Shown here in pieces: positions 1-12,730 of a stretch of DNA of 64,000 bases. The position numbers and the translations under genes were made by a program. The notes below the pieces were generated by a model. It did not search any database. It saw only the letters and a list, made by a program, of their open reading frames with translations, and was not told the DNA's origin. The stretch lies in assembly GCF_025024155.1 (NCBI RefSeq), contig NW_026251776.1:124001-188000 (forward strand), in the 5' to 3' direction. Numbering within the stretch: the first letter of the stretch is position 1; every line of letters begins with the position of its first letter. The stretch comes from Gamsiella multidivaricata. Lineage: Eukaryota > Mortierellomycota > Mortierellomycetes > Mortierellales > Mortierellaceae.

Positions 1-3000
1 CCTTGGCCAGTTGGTCGGTGTTCCCCCTATGTCCTTCAAAGGATACTCGACTTCGACTTAGGCTGATTACCATTTCGTGCTCGGCTATTCTATCCAATAG
101 ATTCGATCACTGCTGCATGTTGCCATGACTCGACCTGCCTTGTCTTGCTTTGACACGACTTGGTTTGGCTGTAGGAAGTACCGCAAGAGTGTCACAAACA
201 GCGCACAACAAACAACACGTAAAAGTACACTCTCGCACACACGCACACAATAAACAACTTCCAGCAACCATTCAAACACCTAGTCTAACAGCAAATACGA
301 GCGGACAAAAAAAAAAGCAAATAAATGTGCCTCCGTCTGTCTTCAAGTGCTACACTGTGTAGTTTCCCGCCTTCTGTCCCTCCGTCCACCACGACCTGTC
401 TTGGACATGAACATGAATGCAGACCACATACAGCCACGGACATGCCTGACTCGGGTTAGTCTAGCAGGCCTTTCTCTCCCCCTCTCCCCGGTTTTTATTT
501 CGCACTACTCGACATGGTGTCCACTCAAAATGCCAGCATTATTCATGATCAAATCGTCTGCGTCCCTTTTTGGCCCGTTAGAGAAAAAGAAAAAGAAGCC
601 GCTTGTCCGGTGGTGCCTGCGTGTTTGTTTATCGCTCTCTATTGCGTATACTATTCTATCTAATCGTTTTTAAACAAAATAAATCTTTGACCTGTCTGGG
701 TTGAAATAAACATCCGAGAAAAGTAAAACTTGTGAGAGCAAATAAGAACGGGGATGGAGAAGGGAGAGCAGAGGACCCCCATCAAAAAAACAACTCAGGC
801 ACACGCACAACCCTCACCGAGTAGCGGGTTGCGGTTGAGACTTAGTTGAGGACTAGGGCGCACCATCCCCTCATTGTGTTGGACACAAAGCCTTGCCATC
901 GATGCAGACAGAAGGCGGGAGGGGAGGGATCTGCTTAAGGCGGCATGCAGCATCTACTATCTAAAAAAAAAAATTGTTCAACCCGCTCCTCACACACCTC
1001 GCTTTGCCTTTGCTGTTGTTGTTTTCAGCCCAACCAGTACATACTCAAATGACCCATCTAAAATACATCCGCATCATTGGACAGAGCAGGAAAAAAAAAA
1101 GAAGGGGGAGTAGAACATCTCTGTCTTATCGCCTTAAAGGTTGTACTTTATTTTTTTCTTCCTATGGGGTGCGACACTAACGACACAAGTGCTGTGTGTC
1201 TGTCTCTGGAACTGTCTCTGGAATAATGGATCGGTTGCGCGTCGGAGCAAACGACTCTGCTCAGTCCATCGACGATGCTGGCCCCTTCCCTTTACCCGCA
1301 CACACACACATTCTAGTAGCTGCACTTGGATTCATTCTAGAAGTGGAGGGAAGAGAGGATGAAAAGAAAAGGTGGCTACAGCGAGCTGAAGTACGACGAT
1401 GCCATAATCCATCTGAGAGCCCTTGCGCTGCAGAGCCACTTATTGCATCTCCGCGAGCGACAGCAATGATCCTCACTCACATACACAAAAATATATATTG
1501 CAATGAACCTTTTGAACAGCAGAGTGGCAAAGGGCATAACTCAATTCGATGGCAACCGAGAAGACAAAACGGAAGGAAAGAAGAGCAGCTTTATTTGTTC
1601 AAAATCGGTATTCAGTAATTGTACAGTGGCATGCATCTACACTTATATACATGTGTATTGTCGTCATGGCCATCCTCTGTCGGCGCCTGTAACGCATTCC
1701 TCCTCTCCTTGCTCTCTCTGGCTTTCCACAGTACATACACATAGCAAAATTGATCAGCCTTGACCTACCCGGGAAATAGTCCCCCTGCGCTCAATCTAGT
1801 TATTCAGACGTGTTTATTTTGCCGGCGGGAAGTAAAAAAAACGAAAGGTGGTCCTTGCTCCATCCCCGATGCTCGTGCTTATACTCTACTATTCAGTTAG
1901 GCGTCGTTTTGTATTCACGAATAAAAAAGGGCGCATGATGCTATCCATCTCCATAGCGGACTATGACTCTGAGTTTCCTGTCCACCAACATAAAACAAAC
2001 AGGAACGAGAGCAAGGACCTCCTGGAATGCTCCTTCTCGATAGTCTGACCAACCAAAACTTTTCAGGTAGGAGGGTCAAGTGTGCCAGTGGCGGGGCGGG
2101 CGATTGTGTGCGTGGAGCGGGAAAAGAGCGAGAGCTATTCCAGATATCGCTCAAACTCGTGCACGTTTTTTTTTTGTTTGGGGGGAGGGGGAGGGAAGGG
2201 AGGGGAGAAGTGGGAGGAAAGGGTAGGTACAGACGCTCCAACAATTGAGTTGTACGGTGAATAGCTACCTGAAGGTCTATTGCTGTTGTACAAACAGCTG
2301 ATATTAGGCGCACCTTTGCTTGTTGCTTTGTGTAATTATCATAGCAGATGATAATCAAGTAGCCATGGCTCCTTGCTTCTTTCTCTTATTCTGTAAATGT
2401 GTTTTTGAGATGAGTTTTTAGCCCCTATCATATGCGCTTTAGGCGGTGCAGCTTATGAAATCATCACTGATGCACACCTTGTCTTTATGTCGAAGAAGGG
2501 GATGAGAGTTGGGGAGGAGAAAGGGGAAGCACAATACGCGTCTTTTGCTGTCGCATGTAGAAGCGCGTGCAGGGGTTCGTTAGCTGACAGTAACGATTAG
2601 TAGGGTTGCTATAGTCATAATATTGGCTGCCCGGCACCTATGCTCGTCTACGAGCAAGGCGCCGGTCAAGCATTCCTGGATATCCTGATGAACAGGTCAT
2701 TCAAGAGTACTCTCATCCCATGCAGTACCTCCTCTGCTTATAGGCAGTGGTCACGTTCGCTGTTCAGATGGCAGTGTGTTGGAGGAACAGCGCAGCAACT
2801 CAGTGTCGTCTTCTTGGTCGGCCTTTTAAAGCACGACACGAGATGAACAGGGTACATTGCATCTGATAAGAGAACATAGTACCAGTCCGTGGGCGCAGAA
2901 CCTCCCCTCCTTCGATCAGATAAGATTGGCAACACTTTTGTTTATTTCCAAGCCACTGTGCCATTTTTTTTTTCTTGGTGCACACCTACTACTACAGTCA

Positions 3001-3119
3001 GGGACCGTTCAAAGTTCGAGCTCCTGCTGCGTCCATACCGGGCTCCTTCTCACTCTCGTCTTCTTTGTCTAGCCTCCTCCTCTTCACCCTCTCATCTCTC
3101 TTCCGCATTTGCTCGAACC
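1..3119. other. Gene-poor leading region
   Basis: I see no exon set here with recognisable domains. The stretch has many short A and T runs, CA/CT-rich tracts (for example around 230-250 and 1300) and several AATAAA-like hexamers (about 249, 677 and 701), which would fit 3' ends or UTRs of genes lying outside the window. From about 3000 the sequence becomes CT-rich and forms the likely leader of the next gene. A short unconserved gene or a non-coding RNA could be missed. Confidence 0.5.
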
Positions 3120-4322
3120 ATGGCCTTCGAGGACGTCCAGATCGCCAAGCCCAGTGCTGAGACCTATAGGGCTCTTGAAGCCGACCTCTGCAACCACTCT
3201 GGAAAGGCTCCCTTGCACGAGCGCTTCCGTGCCCTCTTCACCCTCAAGGCTCTTGCTGACAACGAGAGTGTCGATATTATTGGACGAGGTATAACTCCAT
3301 CACTTCTCGCCCTTGTCTCCAATGCTAACCAGGATGGTTTCTTTGGTCATTGCTGATCAGAGGTGGGCGTCCTGACCAGGCTGCCGTTTGTTTCAAGGCG
3401 TACTCATTACTATTGCTTTTGCCCCGTTCCTGAATACTCTCATTTTGCTGATAGCTTTTGCGGACGAGTCTGCGTTGCTCAAGCACGAGTTGGCCTATGT
3501 CTTGGGTCAGATGAAAAACCCTCATGCTCACGCTGTCCTGAAGCAAGTTTTGTCGACCATGGATGAGGATCCCATGGTCCGCCACGAGGCTGCGGAGGCC
3601 CTGGGAGCCATTGGGTCATTAGACTCGATCCCTATTTTGGAGGAATACCTCAAGGATGAATCCGTGGTTGTCTCTCAGACATGCGAGTTGGCCATTGAGA
3701 AGATCAAGTACGACAACCGCAAGGAAAAGGAGGCCCTCCCACAGAGGTATGGAATCAATGTATTGGTGGCAACCGCTGGCATACTGAAGGAATTGTTGTA
3801 TGAAAAATGACATTCACACGAGCGCCCAAACTTTAAATCGATTCCACCTCTAGCTCGTATTCCTCGATCGATCCCGCCCCACCAACCACTGCTGAAGAGT
3901 CAACAGAGCAGCTGCGGGCGATTTATTTGAACCAGAAGCTGCCACTCTTTGAGCGTTACCGTGCCATGTTTGCCCTCCGCAACCAATGCACGACAGAGTC
4001 GGTCCTTGCTCTGGCTGACGGATTCGACGATCCCTCTGCGCTGTTCCGACACGAGATTGCATACGTCTTTGGTCAGATGCAGCACCCTGCAGCGGTGCCC
4101 TCGTTGGTGAAGGTTCTCTCCAAGCTGGACGAGACCAACATGGTCCGCCATGAGGCAGCTGAGGCCCTGGGATCGATTGCTACGCCCGAGTGCTACCCTA
4201 TCCTTGAAAAGTTCCGTGACGACAAGGAGCGTGTTGTTCGCGAGAGTTGCATCGTTGCGCTGGACATGTACGAGTACGAGAACAGCGGCCAGCTGCAGTA
4301 TGCCGATGGCCTGAGCAAGTAG
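3120..4322 (+). CDS. LIA1: Deoxyhypusine hydroxylase (HEAT-repeat)
   Basis: This is deoxyhypusine monooxygenase, the di-iron enzyme that completes hypusine on translation factor eIF5A in the cytoplasm. Exons are 3120-3288, 3455-3746 and 3854-4322, giving about 309 aa, close to the yeast enzyme (325 aa). The protein has two halves of HEAT-like repeats. The metal-binding His-Glu pairs are visible as [10 protein letters not shown] and [13 protein letters not shown] in the first half and [10 protein letters not shown] and [12 protein letters not shown] in the second. The start ATG follows a CT-rich leader, and exon 1 opens directly into the [12 protein letters not shown] repeat. The intron joins preserve frame (phases 1 and 2). 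Nothing looks broken. Family assignment is firm; exon ends are inferred from splice consensus and repeat continuity. Confidence 0.95.
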
Positions 4323-4672
4323 AGTGACTCCAGAACATACTACGACACTGCGTTGTGTTGACATTGGAGAGCGAAGCGAGGACAAGTGCGGGGGTGAATG
4401 TATAATATAGAGCAGAAAATAAAATAAAGCCAAGATCCGATCAGCAATCAAAGTGTATCTGTCGTCCTGTGCCCAATGCACGTTCCTCGCTCGTAGGACA
4501 CCGATGCATCAAATGCACCCACGATTTCATGTCCAAAAACGCTCTCCTTCCTCTTCGAACTGCTTCCGCCGTTCGTCGCTAGTTCCACCGGCGCCCACGG
4601 TCACGGATGATATCATGAGCATGTGTAGCCCGTAGTCAAGGGTGCTCTTTTCTTTTCCTTTTCCTTTTCCTT

Positions 4673-4673
4673 G

Positions 4674-4699
<26 letters not shown>
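4673..4699. repeat. Poly(T) tract between genes
   Basis: A T run of more than 20 bases, preceded by a short CTTTTC-like repeat, lies in the gap between the deoxyhypusine hydroxylase and 5'-nucleotidase genes. It may be part of the promoter of the downstream gene, since poly(dA:dT) tracts exclude nucleosomes in fungi; that role is inference. Confidence 0.6.
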
Positions 4700-4704
<5 letters not shown>

Positions 4705-4828
4705 TTTCTCCCCTCCTTCTTTGCCCACCCTCTTTGCTTACTTCCTTGTAAGCACTTCTTCGTTTATCCTCATTCTTCTGACCCTATCCATCCTTCACAG
4801 CCGGTTCTCTTCTTAAAACAGTACTGTC

Positions 4829-5719
4829 ATGAAGATCCGATATGCCATGCGTCCCACGCGCTTTGTGCCTCTCATCCTGACCGCAACAGTTGCCGTCCTG
4901 TTGCAGACTCAGGCCCAGTCTTCGGACAATGGCTGGCTCAATCTGACAGTCATCCACACCAACGACGTCCACTCCCGGTTGGATCCAGCCAATGCTCTTG
5001 GTGTGGCCTGCTCTGCAGATGACATTGCCCAGGGTAACTGCTACGGTGGTGCTGCAAGACACAAGACCCTGATCCAGCAGCTCCGTCAGGGCAAGCAGCA
5101 CTCGCTGCTCCTGGACGGTGGTGATGAGGTACAGATATTGATCACAAATGCCTATCTTGTATTAAATGAACATGCCATTGGGATTCAAAGGAGTACCCCC
5201 CCACACACACACACACACGAAACCGACGCTTATTCTGTTCTTGTTACCTTCTTGAATAGTTCCAGGTAAGTTGTTGCCGACCACCAGATTCTTTTCGCTA
5301 CAGACGAGAGGCAGGATGTGAACTAGTTTTTTTATTTTTACAACGGGCTTTCGCGTAGGGAACGCTCTTCTATACGTACTACAAGGGAAACGTTACCGCA
5401 GAAGTGATGAATGACATTGGATACGATCTGACGACAGTCGGTAACCACGAGTGGGACGATGGCCCAAGCATCGCAGCACGCTTCTGGGCCAATCTGAAGA
5501 TGCCTGTTGTTTGCGCCAACATTGACTTTTCAAAGAATCCAGAACTTGCCAAGCTGGTCAAACCCTACCATATTTTTGAGGACTTGGGTGTTGCCATCAT
5601 TGGATACATCACTCCAGTATGTTTGTGCTCCCTTTTGGCATACACCTTCATGTTTGTGCCAAAATTTGGTGTTACATGTCTTTCTATATCTTCTGTTTGT
5701 ACTTAAGCCTGCAAGCGCG

Positions 5720-5757
<38 letters not shown>

Positions 5758-7156
5758 TTGATAACCACTATAGACGACGGCAGACATCTCCAGCCCCGGC
5801 CCGACTGTCTCTTTCACAAATCCCATTGTCGCTGTTCAAAAGTACATTGATGAGTTACAGACCAATGGCATCAAGCGTATACTGGCCCTGTCCCATAATG
5901 GATATGCCCCCGACATGGAGCTGGCTGCAAAGACTCGTGGTCTCGATTTGATTGTCGGTGGCCACTCTCATTCGTACCTGGGTGATCCCAAGAACCCACT
6001 TTACCAAGGACCATACCCCACCGTCATCAAGAATTTGGACGGCGACAATACTTTGGTTGTTCAGGTATGCTACCGCCAAAAAAAAAACAAAAAACAACAA
6101 CAACAACAACAACAACAATAACTTGCGAGATGAGAAATGAGCGCTACGAGTATTGAAGCGACTTAGCTATAGCATGCTATCGTTTTCGTTCCACTCCTGT
6201 AGGCGTACTGCTGGGGTCAGTTTATTGGAAACTTGGATGTGTCTTTTAACGCTGAGGGCAAGATTGTTGCCTGGAACGGAGCTCCTGTGCAGGTCGAGAA
6301 CACTGTTGCTGCTGATCCTGCACTGGCCAAGAAGGTAGATGGTTGGCGCAACGAGTTCGAGGCCTGGGCCCAGACTGTACTCGGCCATGCCTCAGACTCG
6401 TTTGATCTGGTGGGCTGCAGGTCCCGCGACTGTTTGATGGGTAACTTTGTGGCGGACGCGATGCTCAACTACGTCCGGAACAAGGTCACTAAACCTGGCC
6501 GCGACAACAAGCATGGAAAGCCATCCATCCAACCCTGGGCTGATATTACGATCGTTAACTCGGGCGGTATCCGCGCTGGCCTTCCCAAGGGCAATGTCAC
6601 TGTTGAACAGATCATCACGGTCGCGCCCTTTGGAAGCAATGTTCTGCAGATCCCGATGGAGGGTCAGGAGTTACTCGATAGTTTGGACGCTGTGATTGCG
6701 GGGCGCCGCAACGATACCGGCAAGGTTGTTACTTCGTTCATCCAGGTGAGCGGCCTCCGCTTCGGGTACGACTCGACCATGCGTAATTCGACCGGCAAGC
6801 ATGTGTTGAAAGTCGAGATCAGGGATCGCAACAAGAAATGGCGCAAGATTTCGCCCCATAAAACGTATTCAGTGGTGACGACGGACTTTCTGCTGAAGGG
6901 CGGCGATAATATCTTTTTGAGCCTGAACCGGACAGGAACGATCCAGCACGAGAAGCAGGACCAGGTGTTGGTGGAGATGGTGAAGAAGGTCAAGGTGATC
7001 AGACCGTTCTTGGATGGGCGGATCCGCGATGTGGCCTCGACGACGGCGGTGAAGCGAGCGGAGGAGGAGGCTAGGTATGCGACAGAGTGGCCGGCGGGGA
7101 TGCCTGAGCACATGAAGCGGATGTATCCGCTGGGCACCCGACAGTTGCGCGAGTAG
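4829..7156 (+). CDS. Secreted 5'-nucleotidase family phosphoesterase
   Basis: The protein belongs to the metallophosphoesterase/5'-nucleotidase family (UshA, CD73) that hydrolyses extracellular nucleotides. Exons are 4829-5128, 5260-5265, 5359-5616, 5774-6064 and 6203-7156, giving 602 aa. An N-terminal hydrophobic stretch (residues about 12-30) looks like a signal peptide. Metal and active-site motifs appear in order: HTNDVHSR, LLLDGGDE then FQGT, VGNHEWDDG, LSHNGY, VGGHSHS. The C-terminal nucleotide-binding domain has NSGGIRAG and the APFGSN region. The Phe-Gln of the conserved GD-x-F-Q-G-T motif is supplied only by a 6-nt exon (5260-5265). The C terminus (TRQLRE) lacks a hydrophobic tail, so a GPI anchor is unlikely and secretion more likely. 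Intron 3 holds a poly(T) run and intron 4 a CAA microsatellite. Confidence 0.93.
5718..5754. repeat. Intronic poly(T) tract
   Basis: An uninterrupted T run of about 35 bases lies inside intron 3 (5617-5773) of the 5'-nucleotidase gene, about 20 bp before the acceptor. It could act as an extended pyrimidine tract. Similar runs occur in introns at 17040 and 29313. Confidence 0.85.
6091..6120. repeat. CAA microsatellite in intron
   Basis: About eight CAA triplets follow an A-rich run within intron 4 (6065-6202) of the 5'-nucleotidase gene. It is non-coding in the spliced model. Confidence 0.85.
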
Positions 7157-7770
7157 TACGGCGCATTGGGTGGGGTAGACAGCTGGGGAGTGGGTGCGGT
7201 TTCTAGCTTGCTGTAGTATGCATCCTACCCGTGGTTGGCTGTGTTTTGGAAATGGCTGAGCGGTCGATAAAGATTTTTTTTCCCGCCAAAAAAAGACATG
7301 CAGTCGGGGTGGAGAAGCTGGGCTTGAGGGCGATGAGGCGGGCTTGAGGGCGAGGATGTGTAGGGCGTATATATGCTGTGCCATGCGTGTATGTGTGTAT
7401 GCGTCTGCGTGTGGTTGAGGGCGAGTGGGCGTGTGCAATAAAGAGTGGGCTGGGTTCGACTGAAGCCGAGTCGAGCGAGAGTATCTCGTCCTCAACTAAG
7501 GTGGGTCCCAGGTGAGGGGGGCTGACTCGGCAGAGAGATGGAGTCATTTAGGGGAGGAAACAAGTTTTTTCTCTCTTTTACTTCCTTCTTCTCTCGCCGT
7601 TTCTCACACCTTCAAGCCTCTCCTCCACCTCCCCCTTTTGTCGTTTTCCGCTTCCGTTTCTTATGTACCTCTAAACACTCTCATCCCACCCAACCGCTCC
7701 TTAGTCCGTCCGTCCTTCCGTCCGTCCTTCCTTTTCATCTTCTTTTTTCCTCTTCTTCGAATAAAGCACC
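7157..7770. other. Intergenic region, terminator and promoter
   Basis: The region between the 5'-nucleotidase stop and the methyltransferase start has no convincing coding exon. It contains AATAAA-like motifs near 7437 and 7760 and a pyrimidine-rich stretch (7560-7760) with a CCGT/CCTT minisatellite near 7707-7733 that probably forms the leader of the downstream gene. No TATA box is obvious. Confidence 0.5.
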
Positions 7771-10700
7771 ATGGGCTCTTCAATCTCAAAGTCAAAGAAG
7801 AAGAACCGGCATTCAACCTCGTCCGTTGGCGCCACGACCACAACCAAAAAGTCAAAAAAGAACACCGCCCTCGGGAACATGGCCCATCCCAACTCGGACA
7901 CCTCCATCCTCCAGAACCCGCCCCAGTGGAGCAGCTCCTTCAACCAGACTCAGCAACAGCAACACAGCGCTACTACCTCTAATAATACTGCAAATGCATC
8001 CTACAACCCTCAAAGCATTGACACCAAGAAAACAAACAGATACAGTAACGACGTGTCCCAGGGCCCCAGTGCCAATATCGCCCAGCCTCGCACAAGCACC
8101 TCATTATTCCGTGGGCCCAAGAGTAGCCAACGCGAGTCAGATCCCCTACCGCAGGTCCGCCGCATCAGTTTACCCGTTTCCGAACCTATCACTACCACTA
8201 TCGCCAACACCACCAACAATAACAACAGCCACTACAACCACTACATCGGTGCCAGCAGCAGTTACAGCAAAGACCACATCGGCGAACAGTCTCCGCTTTC
8301 GAGACCATACGGAACCAGACAAACCTTAGAAACAAATCGGTTTGACCAGCAACGGAACCCCTATACCGAGTCACCACGACCCACCTTCGGTGCCTACAAG
8401 GCGCCTGTTCCCTCGCTGCCTATCGCTGCTCAGGCTACCTCATTCCCACCTCCACCTCAGATCGCAACCCCTCCCTTGTCTCCCAGCGACGTCCCTTCAT
8501 TTCCTGCACCGCCCGGATCCACATCGTCATCTGTGCAAGAGCCCCAGCGGCTATGGAGAGAGAGTTTACGTAATGCGGCCACTGCGGAGAGTCGCAAGCC
8601 AGAGTCGGGTCCGACACGGTCCAACAGCAGTAACAGTTGCACTAGTCAGTCGAGCTCCGCCTACTCATCCTCAGGACGGAGGTGCCGAAAGAACAAGCCG
8701 GTCTCTGGATCCACATTTGCGAGCTCAACCTTCTCGCCCTCGCCCTCTAATACATCTCATATGAACGTTGGCGTCAGCAGACAGCGTTCAAACAAGACTA
8801 ACGTCGTTCACCCGGAGGGCGAATCTCGACTATCGCGTCAACGTCACCAGTTACAGCAACAGCAACAGCAACAGCAGCAGCACCAGCTTGAGCACTCCGA
8901 GAACGCCTCGACCATTTCCTTACCAGGGTCCAAGTATATGGGTCGTGATGGAGGCTTAAGAATCAGCATCGAGGATGACAGCTTATTGGGCACTTCCAGC
9001 GCGCTGACAAGTAGAAACGCATCAGAGTTGTCTCTCGCGGGCTCTGCACGAAGAGGCACTCCAGCAGGTAGCGAGAGTCCGAACCTTGTAGGTGTCAATA
9101 CTCAGAACACCCGTTACGACAATCAGTACTCGAGCCCTCGTCAGTATCCAGTGAACCTGCAGCAGCAGCAACAGCAACAGCAACAACAGCAACAACAGCA
9201 ACAACAGAGTTACCCTCGGACGGGTTCTCCGCCCGATACTGGCGAGCACGGACTTTCAGATTCGACAATCAAGCATCGCACCTTCAACAGCAGGACCACA
9301 CCCTCCTCAGCGCGCGAGTCAACATCTACGATCAGCACCGCGAACTATCAATGGATGGATGATCAGACAGAGGACAATGGGGCTGAGGATTCCCTGAACC
9401 GAGAGTCTATGATGATGCTTTTTCACTCGCCTACTGCAACCGACTTTGGTTCCTCGATCAAAAACGCACCAACCAATCCGGGTTCCGAGCAACAGAGCCA
9501 GCAGTTTCTGGAGCAGCAGGCGCAACAGCATGCACTGCTAAAGTATTTCTTCAGGGGCAATTACCATGCGCCTTTCAACAAGCAGGAGTTGGTGTCTGTC
9601 CTCGATGGTATGCATTAAGGCCAATGACCGCACTTGTGTCTTTTTTTTCATGCAGGTCAATGACGCTCATGCTAACCCTGTTCTCTGTTCATTTCTTTCT
9701 GAACTATAGTTGGCTGTGGATCAGGGCTTTGGATGAAGGATATGGCGCTCGAGTTCCCTCTGGCGAAGATCCATGGTGTCGATGTGAATGCTCCCACCCG
9801 TCGTCGGCGTCCCAGAGCCAACAATCTGTCGGCTTTGTCATCTCCTTCATCCCCTACGTTTGCGGGCAATATGGGGGCTGCACAGCGTCCGAGTCGTCAA
9901 GATAACAGTTCCTCAGGCACATCTCACCCCTCCACGAGCCCCTGTGGACTGCCGATGGTGGACTCTCTGCCGAGCAATTGCTACTTCCACAACGCAGACA
10001 TAACCGCTGGCTTGCCCTTTCCCGACAACACCTTCGACTACTGCCATGTGAGGCTCGTTCTTTGGGGATATCCTTTGAACTGCTTCCCTGATCTGTTGAA
10101 TGAGCTAATCCGCGTAACTAAGAAGGAGGGGTGGGTTGAGTTCATGGACTTGGATCCATGCATCCTCAAAGCAACAGAGATCGGAAACTGCATTAACGAA
10201 TGGGTAAGACATTTCTTCTATGTTTTGTCATGCAAAGGGGATTAGGGGGGATGCTAGAGAGGCGCGTCTTGCTGACGGCATGAGTGTCTTACGTCCTATA
10301 AAAAAATACCCCCCTAGATCAAAACGGGTCTTATCCACAGTAACATGGATCCAGACCTGGTCAAGACCCTGCCTAGGTTCCTCAAGGAGTTCTGCGAGGA
10401 CACCACTAAAGCCGTCCTCCCCCCAATTGTAAACGGTCAGAACAGGAACCGGACCTCGCTTATCCTGCCCTCGCAGCTCTACGGACTCAAGAACCTTAAG
10501 GTATCCAAGTATTCATTGCCCTTCGGACCTTGGGGTGGTCAAGTCGGAGAGCTCTGGCAGAAAACATTCACGACATTCTTGAAGGGCCTGGAGCCCATGA
10601 TGGTCGATGCAACGCTCTCGGGCCTGGTCATTGATCAATATCATCGCCAATGCCAGCATGAAATGCAGTATCTCGCCGAAGCCTCTGCTGCCTCAACTGG

Positions 10701-12519
10701 AAGAATGAGTACCGACGGTGGCGATCACTCACGCGAACGTATCACCAGTTTCGACCAGAGACTTTGCACCCATAAGGCATGGCACCATCTGATCCAGCAG
10801 CTCGTCAAGGATGCCACACTCTCTGCCGCACAGTTGGCATCAAGTGCATCGCATTCAGTGTCGGCGCGATCGTCTATCAAGGAGATACGTTCGTACAACA
10901 ACTTTTACATTGCTTATGCTCAGAAGGTCGACCTCGTAGAGTTGAAGCAACAGCTTTTGTTGCAGCAGCTGGAGCAGGAGATCTTGAGCCCTAACCCGAA
11001 TATGACTTCCGCTCCCACGTTCTCGTTGGCTTCTAACCCAACTTGTGGTGTTATCCCGACGCGTCAACAAAGTCTGGGTCAGGACCAGAGCTCCATCCCG
11101 ATTAAGGTTCAGAATCAACAACTGCGGAAACAGCAGCAGCCAAATGATGATCTTCGTGAGAATGCAGAGCGCCACAAGCGATTGACGAGTACCCTTCGGG
11201 AAAAGCTGTCGTCGCCCAATCTTCATCAGCGTTACATCTCCAGTGCGACGACGGCCTCAGAGAATACTATGGAGGAGGATGATCTGTCAGTAGGGTCGCG
11301 CAACAAGAATCGATATGGCGTCGTGGCATCGTTGACACAGGATGCGCTCGAATCGTTCAATAGGACCAACAGACTCGATCAGGGGTCTGAGGCGATCGCT
11401 CCTAACTCGTCTGCAGTACCGCCGGCGCCGACATCGGTCGCTGCACTTTTGATTCGTGGCAGCTCACGAAACTCAAACAGGAACAATCGCATCTCTGGCA
11501 ATGGAGATGAGTCTGTCGCTATTGGAACACCAGGATCATTGACGAGTACGTCTGGATGCCATAGTCCTCGCATCGCTGTGCATTCGTTGAGACATCAAGA
11601 GTCGGTCCAGAGTGGATTGGGTAGTCCACAGCCTCGGGTACCAGCACAGGAAGAGATTTCTTCATTTGAGCCCGACTACTTCAACCAGGTGCCGATGCAG
11701 TATCCTTCGGCTTATTATCATCAGCAGTACCATCACCACCAGCAACAGATGGGTAATATTACGAAGAAACCAAGCCTGTTATCTCAAGTTCTTGTACATC
11801 AGACTGGAGCTGCTGCTGCGGGCACTGCCGCTGTGGGCGCAGCCCTTGGCGGTGCTACAGAATTGGATGGTTATGGGAGGAAGAAGGGTCGGTCTACAAC
11901 TGGTGCATATGCGAGCGATGAACATGTTGATACCTCCAATCTGGGAGATTCGGCTCTGATCGGCCACAACACAGCAGGAAAGGGACAGCTTGGCACTGTA
12001 GTACATGGAGAGGATGGAGACGAGGGCTCGGACATTCTGATTGCGCTCAAGGACGAAGACGAGGATGATTATGATGAAGAGCTCGAGATGCAATCAAAGT
12101 TGATGAGTCCTGAGGGTATTATGGGTATGGTCCCGGAGCACCAGGTATCGACGGCAGTCCGGCCGGGTGCACATCTTGTGCCTATCAAGTCATCTTCAGC
12201 TTTGGTCGAGCATACAGAGGATGAGATGGAGGGCGAGTACGAGTACGCACACGATGGAAGGGAGGGTGAGACGAACGAGAGCAGTAATTACGTGTCTCTC
12301 GACAATACTGATAATGGATCTGTGATAGACGAGAGTCAGCTTCAGATGTTACATGTGGAGGATGAAGAGGTTATGATTACTATGGCTCCGGAGGAACCGC
12401 AGGAGCCCTTGGTTCTGGCGACGACGTATGGTATCAAAGAGCCACACTGGCCTATAGACTTCACTCAAGAGACTGGGTCTGTTGCGAAGAACGGAGGAGT
12501 CTGGTCTGGGCGGGAGTAG
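7771..12519 (+). CDS. Q-rich SAM-dependent methyltransferase-domain protein
   Basis: A large protein (about 1510 aa) encoded by exons 7771-9607, 9710-10203 and 10318-12519. The middle carries a class I AdoMet methyltransferase fold: motif I VGCGSGLWMKDMA right after exon 1 (about residue 613), an acidic end of strand 2 in KIHGVDV, then LPFPDNTFDYCHVRLVLWGYP and a RVTKKEGWVEFMDLDP strand. The N-terminal 600 residues are Ser/Pro/Gln-rich and of low complexity, with polyglutamine tracts at about 8852-8883 and 9161-9206. The C-terminal half continues with Gln/His-rich and acidic stretches. The protein begins MGSSISKSKKK, which fits an N-myristoylation signal followed by a basic patch, so membrane attachment is possible. 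The substrate is unknown; related fungal proteins are annotated only as methyltransferases. A possible extra 3' exon is described at 12542. Confidence 0.88.
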
Positions 12520-12541
12520 GGTCCATTGCTACCGCTGACAG

Positions 12542-12730
12542 GACGCAAATCTGGTTTGGATGACAGTGTACGGTGAGTGGGCGAGGTCATCTCTGCGGCC
12601 AAGGAGGAAGGAGGTGCTGGCAACAGCAACAACAACAGCAGCAGCAGCGGCGGAGAGTGATCTAGCGGATTTGAAGTCTGAGGAAGCATCTAGTCGATCC
12701 GTGGATGTTGCGGCCGCTGAGGACCAGTAA
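12542..12730 (+). other. Possible extra 3' exon of methyltransferase gene
   Basis: A 63-codon open frame begins just after an acceptor-like CTGACAG at 12541 and ends TAA at 12728-12730. It reads DANLVWMTVYGEW at the start and ADLKSEEASSRS near the end, which looks coding, and is in a different frame from the upstream exon that stops at 12519. No good phase-compatible donor is visible (GTTGCG at about 12480 would fit). It may be an alternative terminal exon, a recent frame loss, or chance in 3' UTR. Confidence 0.3.

Noticed and set aside
6664..7137. 157-codon minus-strand frame opposite the 5'-nucleotidase last exon
   Set aside because: It is antisense to strongly conserved coding sequence and has no domain of its own.
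8342..9249. Several long frames on both strands inside the methyltransferase exon 1
   Set aside because: They are shadows of a repetitive Ser/Gln-rich coding region; only the frame from 7771 leads into the AdoMet motifs.
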